From G013214665 sp964649815 (lineage in GTDB: Bacteria; Pseudomonadota; Alphaproteobacteria; Rhodobacterales; Rhodobacteraceae), in contig CAZYQC010000015.1 of assembly GCA_964649815.1 (NCBI GenBank), positions 1 through 54,881 of the forward strand: a stretch of DNA of 54,881 bases. The letters are read 5' to 3'. The notes under the pieces were generated by a model that saw nothing but the letters and a program-made list of their open reading frames with translations, did no database searches and was not told the origin of the DNA. Position 1 is the first letter of the stretch. The number at the start of each line of letters is the position of its first letter. Both the position numbers and the translations under genes were made by a program. Shown here in pieces: positions 7,299 to 14,434 of this stretch.

Positions 7299-8687
7299 AT
7301 GCTCAACAGCCTGTCTGGACGCTTTTTGATCCTGACCACCATCTTTGTGATGCTGGCTGAAATCCTGATTTTTGTGCCGTCCATCGCCCGTTTCCGCGAG
7401 GAGTTTTTGCAAAACCGGTTGGAACGGGCTCAGATCGCCTCGCTGGCGTTGCTGGCGGATGATATGTTGGAAACGGACCTCGAGCAGGAGCTCTTGGAAA
7501 ATGCGGGCGTTTTCAATGTTGTCCTGCGACGCGATGAAGTGCGTCAATTGATGCTCTCGGCTGATATGCCACGGCCAATTGAGAACACCTTTGATCTCAG
7601 AGACGATGCCGCAACCGTCTTGATCAGGGATGCGCTGGCGCGACTGGTCAATCCTGAAGACGAGGTCATCCGCGTGATCGGCGCGCCCACGCGCGAAGCC
7701 GGGCTGCTGATTGAGATCACGCTCGCGACCGAACCGCTTCGCATGGCCATGATCGACTATGGCATCCGAATTTTGATCCTGTCGGCGGTGATCTCGATTT
7801 TCACGGCCGTTCTGTTGTTCCTTGCGGTCCGAGCCATTCTGGTAAAGCCGATCAAAGGTGTTGTCGGGTACATGCAACGCTACGCCGCCGCGCCCGAAGA
7901 TGGTCGCCGCATCATCACGCCGCGCGCCGGCGTAACCGAGCTTCGAGAGGCCGAAGAAGCCTTGCAATCCTTGCAAACGGAACTCACCCAAGCCTTGCGC
8001 CAGAAAGAACGTCTGGCACAGCTGGGTTCTGCCGTATCCAAAATCAGCCATGACTTGCGGAACATCCTGACCTCGGCACAATTGTTCACCGACCGTATCG
8101 AGGCGTCAGAAGATCCGCTAGTGCGCCGCATGGCGCCCAAACTTGTTAATTCGATCACCCGTGCCGTTCACCTGTGCGAAAGCACGCTCGCTTTCGGCAA
8201 GGCAGAGGAGCCGAACCCGACGCTCACTGTCTTTCAACTGGATGCCGTTGTGTCAGACGTCATCGAAAGCGAACGGCTGGCGATCGGGGAACACGACCTA
8301 AGTTTCTCGGAGGACATCCCGCCCTTGCTGACAGTGCGCGCTGACCCCGAGCAACTGTTCCGGGTCATATCCAATTTGGTCCGAAACGCCCGTCAAGCGA
8401 TTGTCGCCACGGGCGCGCCGGGCGAGATTTGTGTCGCGGCGCAGGAAGAACAGAGCTCTTGGCTGATCGATGTCACAGACACCGGGCCCGGCCTGCCGCA
8501 GAAAGCGCAAGAGCATCTCTTTACGCCTTTCCAGGGCGGTGCCCGCCGGGGCGGCTCGGGCCTCGGCTTGGCAATTGCTTCGGAACTGGTGCGCGGGCAC
8601 GGCGGACACCTGGACCTGGTCAAGACCGGCGAAAGCGGCACACACTTTCGGATTACATTGCCCAAAGGCGATAATGTTCTGAGCTAG
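7299..8687 (+). CDS. Orphan sensor histidine kinase
   Basis: A 462-residue membrane kinase. Transmembrane helices are at about 7-27 and 153-178, enclosing a periplasmic sensor of roughly 125 residues, followed by a HAMP-like linker and a coiled-coil rich in Leu, Glu and Gln (210-245). The H-box SKISHDLRN gives the phosphorylated His251. N-box (NLVRNARQA), G1 (DTGPGLP) and G2 (GGSGLGLAI) are intact, so ATP binding and autophosphorylation are expected. It begins 13 bases after the flavoprotein gene and probably belongs to that operon. No response regulator is adjacent: the next feature is a tRNA. Ligand and partner cannot be told from sequence. Confidence 0.9.
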   Translation: MLNSLSGRFLILTTIFVMLAEILIFVPSIARFREEFLQNRLERAQIASLALLADDMLETDLEQELLENAGVFNVVLRRDEVRQLMLSADMPRPIENTFDLRDDAATVLIRDALARLVNPEDEVIRVIGAPTREAGLLIEITLATEPLRMAMIDYGIRILILSAVISIFTAVLLFLAVRAILVKPIKGVVGYMQRYAAAPEDGRRIITPRAGVTELREAEEALQSLQTELTQALRQKERLAQLGSAVSKISHDLRNILTSAQLFTDRIEASEDPLVRRMAPKLVNSITRAVHLCESTLAFGKAEEPNPTLTVFQLDAVVSDVIESERLAIGEHDLSFSEDIPPLLTVRADPEQLFRVISNLVRNARQAIVATGAPGEICVAAQEEQSSWLIDVTDTGPGLPQKAQEHLFTPFQGGARRGGSGLGLAIASELVRGHGGHLDLVKTGESGTHFRITLPKGDNVLS

Positions 8688-8743
8688 CGGTTTGTTGTCG
8701 AAAACTCGCCAAGACCCTCTTGCCATTTCCTGCTGCGCTGGCT

Positions 8744-8759
8744 ACTAGCCCACGCTAGT
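8744..8759 (+). repeat. 6-bp inverted repeat abutting the tRNA-Arg 5' end
   Basis: ACTAGC (8744-8749) and GCTAGT (8754-8759) pair around a CCAC loop, ending one base before the first base of the mature tRNA. It lies in the tRNA leader and may affect RNase P access, or may be chance. No U-tract follows, so it is not a convincing terminator for the kinase gene. Confidence 0.45.
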
Positions 8760-8836
8760 GGACCGATAGCTCAGCTGGATAGAGTACTTGACTACGAATC
8801 AAGGGGTCGGGGGTTCGAATCCTCCTCGGTCCGCCA
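8760..8836 (+). tRNA. tRNA-Arg (anticodon ACG)
   Basis: A complete cloverleaf is readable. The acceptor stem is GGACCGA (8760-8766) with TCGGTCC (8826-8832), discriminator G8833 and an encoded CCA (8834-8836). The D-arm contains AGCTCAGCTGGATAGAGT, the anticodon stem CTTGA/TCAAG encloses loop CTACGAA with anticodon ACG, and the T-arm carries GGTTCGAATCC. The A at position 34 would be deaminated to inosine by TadA to read CGU, CGC and CGA. Confidence 0.96.
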
Positions 8837-8912
8837 CTTAACCTATTAAGTATTTGTGAGATAGCCCGAACAGACGGCGGCTCTGCGCCCTTGGCAGTTC
8901 GAGCCTTAAGGA

Positions 8913-9683
8913 TCATGCGTTACCGCTCAGCTGATCCAACGCATCCATCACCTTGGCTGTCTGAGAGTGATCGACCATTCCAAATTGGCCTGCGTCGTTA
9001 TCCCAATACTTGCCGGATGCCGTTTCGAAACTGCTGTCCAGAGACAAACGGCACAGGATGTCTGCGCCGATCCTAAGGTCGTGTCCTGCGACGCCGAAGC
9101 CTTCTTTGACCATTTTCGACGCCAGAAGAGAGCCTGGATTGACCGCGATGAACGCAGGCCCGCTTGGCAGTTTGCGCGCCATCTCGGCAGACCAAAGCGT
9201 AATAGCGCGTTTGCTTTGCGCATAGGCGCCCATGTCGTTTAGGCGCGTTTGGCCGAGCATGGCGCGGGTGTCCACCGGGGCTTGGGCCGCTGAGGACAGA
9301 TTTACCACCCGTCCATCCGTGGGGATGATGGGCAAAAGCGCTCGTGTCAGCACATGGGGGGCGACCGTGTTCACCACAAACCGGACGTCTTGGCCATTGG
9401 CCAAAATAGGGTCCGGCGTTTTGTAGACACCTGCGTTGTTGATCAAAACATCCAGGTGGTCATGATCCGCGCGAATGTCAGAGGCCAGCTTGGTCACGTC
9501 TGAGATCGACGACAGATCCGCCTGATAGGATTTGGCGCCATGTCCGACCTCATCGACGGCTGTTTTGAGTTTGGCAGCGCTTCGACCGTGCAGGATGACC
9601 GTATGGCCTTGGTCGGCAAGCATCTTTGCGGTCAGCAACCCGATCCCGTCGGTCGAGCCTGTGATCAAAATTGTCTTGGTCAT
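8913..9683 (-). CDS. Short-chain dehydrogenase/reductase (SDR)
   Basis: A 256-residue classical SDR. The cofactor motif TGSTDGIG is at residues 8-15, NNAG follows in the middle and the catalytic Ser, Tyr and Lys are seen in NLSSAAQ and YAQSK. The residues after the second strand (HGRS) include an arginine, which suggests NADP(H). A longer in-frame reading exists upstream but the methionine at 9683 fits the family start and lies just 5 bases after the luciferase-like gene. It is the last gene of a four-gene operon. The protein resembles retinol-dehydrogenase-like or oxidoreductase SDRs, and its substrate is unknown. Confidence 0.88.
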   Translation of the reverse strand: MTKTILITGSTDGIGLLTAKMLADQGHTVILHGRSAAKLKTAVDEVGHGAKSYQADLSSISDVTKLASDIRADHDHLDVLINNAGVYKTPDPILANGQDVRFVVNTVAPHVLTRALLPIIPTDGRVVNLSSAAQAPVDTRAMLGQTRLNDMGAYAQSKRAITLWSAEMARKLPSGPAFIAVNPGSLLASKMVKEGFGVAGHDLRIGADILCRLSLDSSFETASGKYWDNDAGQFGMVDHSQTAKVMDALDQLSGNA

Positions 9684-9688
9684 TTCTT

Positions 9689-10675
9689 TTATCCTTGTGT
9701 CGGGAATTCTGGCAGCAACTCGTCCGCCAGATGTTTGAGCGTTTTTTCGAAATCCATTTGATTGAACCGCAAATTCAGAGCCACGTGGTTCATGCCGAGG
9801 TCCTGTAAGGCATGCAGGTATCGTCTCAGGAACCGAAGATCTGATCGAAAGCCCAAGTGGATGGGCTGGGGATCGGCATGGTTTTCGACGACATCGACGT
9901 AAAGCGATTGCATAACCGGCTTTGGCGCCATGCCTGCCGCCACAGAACGCGCGCGGTAGTCGTTTACGACATGGGTTTGTGTCGCGATATCTCTGGGATA
10001 GGTCATCCATCCATCGCCGTGCGTCGAGACCCAGGATGGATCTTGCCGGGAACCGCCGGTTATCAACGTCGGCACGCGGGGGCCGACGGGTTTTGGCAAC
10101 ATATCAATCCGCCCATCTGTCTCGCCAAAGGCGCCGGAATGAACGGGATTGGTGTCAGCCATCTTCGCGATATAGGCGAGGCTTTCGCGGAATTTTGCGC
10201 CCCGGTCCGAAAAGTCGATCCCAAGGGCAGGGTATTCTTCCGGGCGATCGCCAGAGGCCACACCCAAGAGTATCCGACCACCTGACAATTGATCGACCGA
10301 GGCCGCAGCCTTGGCCACATGCGCCGGATGCCTGAGCGGTAGAATGATGCTGGCGACCCCCAGGGCGATCCGCCGGGTCGCAGCAGACAAATAGCCAAGG
10401 TAAACAAAGGGATCGTAGATTTGGCCCGCGTCCCCGAAATTTGGCACGTTGAATGGCACATCGCGCAGCCAAAGCGCAGCAAACCCAAGCGCGTCGGCCA
10501 GTTGGGCGCGCTCTTGATGCCTGGCCAAATCTGGCAGGGCATTGTGGTGATGCGCGTCCAGCGGCACAACCAGACCAAGGGTCATTCGGTTTGGCTGAAA
10601 GACAGAGTTGTAGGCTCTGTTCAATGTCGGAAACGCGTCGTGTAATTGCTGTGTCTGCATAGGATGAGCGATCAT
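9689..10675 (-). CDS. LLM-class flavin-dependent oxidoreductase
   Basis: A 328-residue member of the bacterial luciferase-like monooxygenase family (TIM barrel using FMN or F420). Recognisable blocks are the N-terminal TLGLVVPL strand, the LGFAALWLRDVPF segment, the RIALGVASIILPLRHP block, the SGGRILLGVASGDRPEEY motif and PTLITGGSRQDPSWV. Its ATG immediately follows the TGA of the CmcJ-like gene. A second methionine five codons on is possible, and neither has a clear ribosome site. It could oxidise a small organic or sulfur compound using flavin reduced by another enzyme; no flavin reductase lies beside it. Substrate is not predictable. Confidence 0.87.
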   Translation of the reverse strand: MIAHPMQTQQLHDAFPTLNRAYNSVFQPNRMTLGLVVPLDAHHHNALPDLARHQERAQLADALGFAALWLRDVPFNVPNFGDAGQIYDPFVYLGYLSAATRRIALGVASIILPLRHPAHVAKAAASVDQLSGGRILLGVASGDRPEEYPALGIDFSDRGAKFRESLAYIAKMADTNPVHSGAFGETDGRIDMLPKPVGPRVPTLITGGSRQDPSWVSTHGDGWMTYPRDIATQTHVVNDYRARSVAAGMAPKPVMQSLYVDVVENHADPQPIHLGFRSDLRFLRRYLHALQDLGMNHVALNLRFNQMDFEKTLKHLADELLPEFPTQG

Positions 10676-11506
10676 TCAGTATCGGATCAGCGTGCGGCTT
10701 TCGATGCTTTTGCGTGGGACGGTCACGCTTGGGTCTTCGACCCTATCCAAAGCCGAATGCGCGATCGATGGCTTTCCTTGATTGTCGTAGATGTTGAAAA
10801 CAGCGATCTCATCGGGCGTCATGCGCGATTGGTACACCCATTCATGCCTGTCGTTCGCGACCAGACCCATGATATGTCCTTTGCGGTCGGGATAGATCAG
10901 ATCAATCAAGAGCCAATCATCTTGGGCCACCGAAGAGGGGCGCACAAACCCCAGCGGGGCGGAGTTGATGGGGTGTTCAACCGGACGCCAGACATTGATG
11001 AAGGCAAAGCGCCCGTCCGCCCAATCCGCTGCCCTGTCTGCGCCCAGAATGTCGACCAACCGCTGTTGGGCGCCATCGGGGCTGTAGTCGCTGTGGACGT
11101 TCCGGGCGGGCTTGCGTGTCGCGTTGGGGTCGTCGACCCGGACGGTGTGATCAAAGACGATCACCTCTTGCGCGCCTAGATGTTCCGTTAGCAGGTCCGT
11201 CAGTTCCTGATCGTAGGTGTCTGTCCAGACATCATCCGAAGCGAAATCGACCACACGAGATGGAGAGGTCAGGAATGCGACGCTGTCTTCTTCAAAGTTC
11301 ACGGAAACGCCGTCTCTCGTGTCGTTCAACGGCACGCTGACCACGTCGTGTGGCGGCGAGATAAGCTTGCCGACAACTCCGCCTGCATCGATGTGATACG
11401 CCTGCCGCTCTGGTTTGTGAAAGTGGTAATTGACCGTTGCGGTCGGACGATCGGTGCGCGGTCCAGCGTCAGATATGGACGCGGCAATGGGTGTTGCGGA
11501 TGTCAT
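10676..11506 (-). CDS. CmcJ/NvfI-type oxygenase (predicted Fe(II)/2-oxoglutarate type)
   Basis: A 276-residue protein of the CmcJ/NvfI (GA4-desaturase-like) group. Visible motifs are RNVHSDYSPDG, which supplies an HxD pair (H138, D140), INVWRP at 170-174, HEWVYQSRMTPDEIAVFNIYDN and a late histidine (H250, AHSALD) followed by the conserved SIESR block (R271). These fit a 2-histidine-1-carboxylate iron site with an arginine holding 2-oxoglutarate. Known relatives hydroxylate or peroxidise secondary metabolites, mostly in fungi and actinomycetes. It is coupled to the preceding small gene by an ATGA overlap and directly followed by the luciferase-like gene. The function in this operon is unknown. 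Confidence 0.75.
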   Translation of the reverse strand: MTSATPIAASISDAGPRTDRPTATVNYHFHKPERQAYHIDAGGVVGKLISPPHDVVSVPLNDTRDGVSVNFEEDSVAFLTSPSRVVDFASDDVWTDTYDQELTDLLTEHLGAQEVIVFDHTVRVDDPNATRKPARNVHSDYSPDGAQQRLVDILGADRAADWADGRFAFINVWRPVEHPINSAPLGFVRPSSVAQDDWLLIDLIYPDRKGHIMGLVANDRHEWVYQSRMTPDEIAVFNIYDNQGKPSIAHSALDRVEDPSVTVPRKSIESRTLIRY

Positions 11507-11805
11507 GCGAGGTCATCCTTTCCATGAATAACAAAGTGAAAGCTGTCTGATCCAGCGGTGCGGGCATTCAGGTGCGGCAGATACTCAGGGTCCGCCATAA
11601 AGTTCTCGGCCGCTTCCTTGCTTGGCCATTCCAAAATGATGCGCAGGGCTGCCGGTTGCGTATCGCCTTCGACTTGCGCGTGATGCGCCGTCCGCGCGAG
11701 GTATCGACCACCGTGTTTTGCGACCAATGCGTTGGCGATAGGCAAATAGTCTGGGATCCAGTCCTCATTCTTGGGTGTCACGGCAAGCACGGAATAGGTG
11801 GGCAT
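11503..11805 (-). CDS. DUF1330-like small ferredoxin-fold protein
   Basis: A 100-residue protein with an alpha-beta barrel pattern: MPTYSVLAVTPKN, a middle HGGRYLART strand, then LRIILEWPSKEAAENFMADPEY. This matches DUF1330/dimeric alpha-beta barrel proteins (the EthD-like fold). I started it at the ATG at 11805, with AGGAC upstream; a longer in-frame reading to 11877 lacks family similarity. It is first in a four-gene operon (this gene, CmcJ-like oxygenase, luciferase-like enzyme, SDR) and its stop overlaps the next start by 4 bases. Such small barrels often act as monooxygenases, isomerases or binding partners, but no catalytic residue can be named here. Confidence 0.72.
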   Translation of the reverse strand: MPTYSVLAVTPKNEDWIPDYLPIANALVAKHGGRYLARTAHHAQVEGDTQPAALRIILEWPSKEAAENFMADPEYLPHLNARTAGSDSFHFVIHGKDDLA

Positions 11806-11851
11806 GGCAAAGGTCCTACGGTTTTGGTTGCTTGACCGCAGAGGTATGATA

Positions 11852-11894
11852 TTTCCGATATCGGAAAAACTGACCAAAATATGAGATCAGTTTT
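11852..11894. promoter_or_regulatory. Candidate LysR operators in the divergent promoter
   Basis: The region between the DUF1330-like gene and the LysR gene contains a perfect 16-bp palindrome, TTTCCGATATCGGAAA (11852-11867). A second inverted repeat partly overlaps it: AAAACTGA (11866-11873) with TCAGTTTT (11887-11894). Dyads of this size in a LysR divergent promoter are the usual recognition and activation sites. Binding by the adjacent regulator is inferred. Confidence 0.62.
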
Positions 11895-11911
11895 CGGATT
11901 TTGGATATAAT

Positions 11912-12817
11912 ATGGATACCGAAGCCCTTCGCCTTTTTGTCCTGGCTGCGGACAAGCTGAATATCAGCGCCGCGGGGCGCGAGCTTGGTCTCGCGCCGTC
12001 TGTGGCCAGTGCTTGGATGGCCAAGTTGGAAAAAAGCGTTGGGGCGGATCTGTTGCACCGCTCTACACGCAAGGTCTCACTGTCGACCGAAGGGGCGGAG
12101 TTTCTGCCTTATGCACGGGATATTGTTGCGCGCGAGGATGCCGCGCGCGCGGCACTTGGGCAGGGGCAGGAACATGTGTCAGGCGTGCTGCGCTTTACCG
12201 CTCCCAGCAGTTTTGCCCAATTGTACATCGCGCCCATTGTCACCGACTTTCTGGCGCAACACCCGGACCTGACGCTTGATCTGCGTTTGTCCGACCAACA
12301 GTTCGACTTGATCGACGGAAGCTTTGACCTGGCCTTGCGCAATGCGCCTTTGAAAGACTCGAGCCTTCGCGGGCGTAAACTTGCAGATGATGCGCGCATA
12401 TTCTGCGCGTCCCCACAATACCTGCGCGAACATGGTGCGCCCCAAAGCCCGAGCGACCTTGAGGGCCACAAATTCGTGGCCTTTGCCGGTCAGCGCGCCG
12501 TCGACGTGGTCGATGATCAAGGGGAAGCCACAACCGTCGCGTTCCATGACGGCAACTGCAAGCTCATTATCGATGATGGGAACAGCCACCGACAGGCAAC
12601 GGTCGCAGGGGCAGGCATATCCGTGAATTCGATCTGGAGCGTTAGTGAAGAGCTGCGTCAGGGCAAGCTGGTGCGCGTTCTGCCAGCGCACTCATGCGTT
12701 TCAGAGACAGCGTTGTGGCTCATCTATCCCCAATCCAACGTTCTTTCTGGGAAGGTCCGCGTTTTCATGGATTTTCTGCTGGACCGGATCGGGCGCAACC
12801 CGCCCTGGATCGGCTGA
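11912..12817 (+). CDS. LysR-family transcriptional regulator
   Basis: A 301-residue regulator. The N-terminal winged helix-turn-helix covers about residues 1-60 (FVLAADKLNISAAGRELGLAPSVASAW and the RSTRKVSLSTEG wing). The helix reads APSVASAWMAKLEK where most LysR proteins have a QPAVSRQIxxLE-type sequence; APSVASAWMA is seen in the CrgA-like subgroup. The remainder is the two-lobed effector-binding domain. It is divergent from the four-gene redox operon and separated from it by a palindromic spacer, so it probably controls that operon and itself. Its stop is 4 bases from the end of the convergent permease gene. Confidence 0.9.
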   Translation: MDTEALRLFVLAADKLNISAAGRELGLAPSVASAWMAKLEKSVGADLLHRSTRKVSLSTEGAEFLPYARDIVAREDAARAALGQGQEHVSGVLRFTAPSSFAQLYIAPIVTDFLAQHPDLTLDLRLSDQQFDLIDGSFDLALRNAPLKDSSLRGRKLADDARIFCASPQYLREHGAPQSPSDLEGHKFVAFAGQRAVDVVDDQGEATTVAFHDGNCKLIIDDGNSHRQATVAGAGISVNSIWSVSEELRQGKLVRVLPAHSCVSETALWLIYPQSNVLSGKVRVFMDFLLDRIGRNPPWIG

Positions 12818-12821
12818 GCCC

Positions 12822-13622
12822 TTAGGTCCGCCAACCAAGCAGCCGTCGTTCCACGAGCCCGATCAAAGCGCTTACGATGACGCCCAGTAATGACAGGATC
12901 ACAACGCCTGCGAAGAGGCGTTCAAGATCGTAGAGTGAGCCTGCTTCTAGGATATAGGCGCCGATACCGTATTCCGCGCCCAGCATTTCAGCCGCGACAA
13001 GAAGGATGATCGCGATCGCAAGGCTGATCCTGAGGCCAGAGAGGATGCCTGGCATGGCGCCGGGCAAAACGATTTTGCGCACAATGGACCACCATGACAA
13101 ACCAAAGCTTTGCCCCATGCGGATGAGTGTCCGATCAACGTTATCGACCGCGCCATAAGTCGCCACGACTGTGGGCGTGAAGGTGCCAAAAGCGATCAGC
13201 GCGTATTTCGACCCTTCGCCAATGCCAAACCAAATCACAAATAAAGGGAGAAGGGCGATTTTGGGGATGGGAAAGATGGCCGCCACAAGGGGCACCAACC
13301 CGGACCGAATGTAAGAAAACAGACCAATCAAAACGCCCACGCTGATGCCAATGCTGGCCCCTATGGCTGCCCCGACGATCAAACGCGACAGCGAAGGGCC
13401 CAGATGTTTGAAGAGCAGCCCGCTGTCGTAAAGCTCTTGAAACGTCTCCAGCACGTCGGATGGTTTTGGCAAGGTCAACGCCGAAATCCACCCGGTTTGC
13501 GTTCCCCATTCGGCAATCAGGATCAGACTGATGAAAACGACAAAGCCGACCCAACGCCGTGACTTTGGCGCAAATCCTCCGCCCCGGAATGCGACGGATT
13601 TTCCAGATCCTGTGTCAGACAT
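12822..13622 (-). CDS. ABC transporter permease, SsuC/TauC type
   Basis: A 266-residue inner-membrane permease with about six hydrophobic segments. The EAA-loop region that docks with the ATPase is RMGQSFGLSWWSIVRKIVLPGAMPGILSGLRISL, preceded by PIPKIALLPLFVIWFG, a hallmark of the nitrate/sulfonate/taurine family. The start at 13622 lies 8 bases inside the ATPase gene, which implies translational coupling. It is the last gene of the GntR-SBP-ATPase-permease operon. The substrate is not deducible: this family imports sulfonates, taurine, nitrate, pyrimidine precursors and other small compounds. Confidence 0.88.
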   Translation of the reverse strand: MSDTGSGKSVAFRGGGFAPKSRRWVGFVVFISLILIAEWGTQTGWISALTLPKPSDVLETFQELYDSGLLFKHLGPSLSRLIVGAAIGASIGISVGVLIGLFSYIRSGLVPLVAAIFPIPKIALLPLFVIWFGIGEGSKYALIAFGTFTPTVVATYGAVDNVDRTLIRMGQSFGLSWWSIVRKIVLPGAMPGILSGLRISLAIAIILLVAAEMLGAEYGIGAYILEAGSLYDLERLFAGVVILSLLGVIVSALIGLVERRLLGWRT

Positions 13623-14382
13623 TGATAAGTTCCGCATCCGCCGCGCGCGCTTCGTCACGCATGAGATGCCAAAGGTGTTTCTGATAGCGATCCAGATCTG
13701 CGTCCCCGAATTCGCGGTCGCCCAGGGGTTTGTCGATCTCGACAACCTCGCGAATGCGGCCGGGGCGGCGGGATAAGACAACGACACGATGGCCCAGACG
13801 CACCGCCTCGGCCAAGTTGTGTGTGACATAGACCGCGGTAAAGGGCTGACGGGTCCACAGATCAACAAGATCATCCATCAGCAACTCGCGGGTTTGGCTG
13901 TCGAGCGCTGAGAGAGGTTCATCCATCAACATCACCGCCGGATTGACGGCCAAAGCGCGCGCGATGGCGACGCGCTGTTTCATGCCGCCCGAAAGCTGCT
14001 TAGGCAGCGCTTTGGAAAAATCGCTGAGCTTTGTGCGGGCAAGGACGTCTTCGATGATGGACCGGGCACGCGCACCTTTGATCCCGTGGTCTTCGAGCAC
14101 AAGCGACACATTCCCGGCGACACTGCGCCACGGCAGCAAAGCAAAGTCCTGGAAGATATAGGTAAGCGGGTTCAAACAGCCTTCTGGAGGTTGGCCCAAT
14201 TGCAAAACACGGCCCTCCGTTGGGCGTTCCAGACCCCCAATGAACCGCAGCAGCGTGGACTTACCGCATCCAGACGGGCCAACGATACACACGATTTGCC
14301 CGCTGGGAATATCCAGAGAGATGTCCTGCATGACCTCAAAGTCATCGTAGGCGTGGGTGATGCTGTCGATCCGGATGTCCAT
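13615..14382 (-). CDS. ABC transporter ATP-binding protein, SsuB/TauB type
   Basis: A 255-residue single-domain ATPase. The Walker A motif is GPSGCGKST (about 34-42), the Q-loop lies in YIFQDFALLPWRSV, the signature is LSGGMKQR, Walker B is VMLMDEPLSALD and the switch histidine lies in VYVTHNLAEA. The FALLPWRSV block is typical of the nitrate/sulfonate/taurine family. It follows the binding-protein gene after a 52-base gap that holds a strong hairpin, and overlaps the permease by 8 bases. Confidence 0.92.
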   Translation of the reverse strand: MDIRIDSITHAYDDFEVMQDISLDIPSGQIVCIVGPSGCGKSTLLRFIGGLERPTEGRVLQLGQPPEGCLNPLTYIFQDFALLPWRSVAGNVSLVLEDHGIKGARARSIIEDVLARTKLSDFSKALPKQLSGGMKQRVAIARALAVNPAVMLMDEPLSALDSQTRELLMDDLVDLWTRQPFTAVYVTHNLAEAVRLGHRVVVLSRRPGRIREVVEIDKPLGDREFGDADLDRYQKHLWHLMRDEARAADAELINV

Positions 14383-14393
14383 GACGTTTTGAC

Positions 14394-14421
14394 GGCAGGG
14401 TCAGCGCGTGCCGACCCTGCC
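14394..14421 (-). terminator. Hairpin between binding-protein and ATPase genes
   Basis: GGCAGGGTC (14394-14402) and GACCCTGCC (14413-14421) form a perfect 9-bp stem with a 10-base loop, 13 bases beyond the binding-protein stop. There is no U-tract on the minus strand, so it more likely stabilises the 3' end of the binding-protein message or partly attenuates than terminates fully. Confidence 0.6.
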
Positions 14422-14434
14422 AAATCACGTTGGA

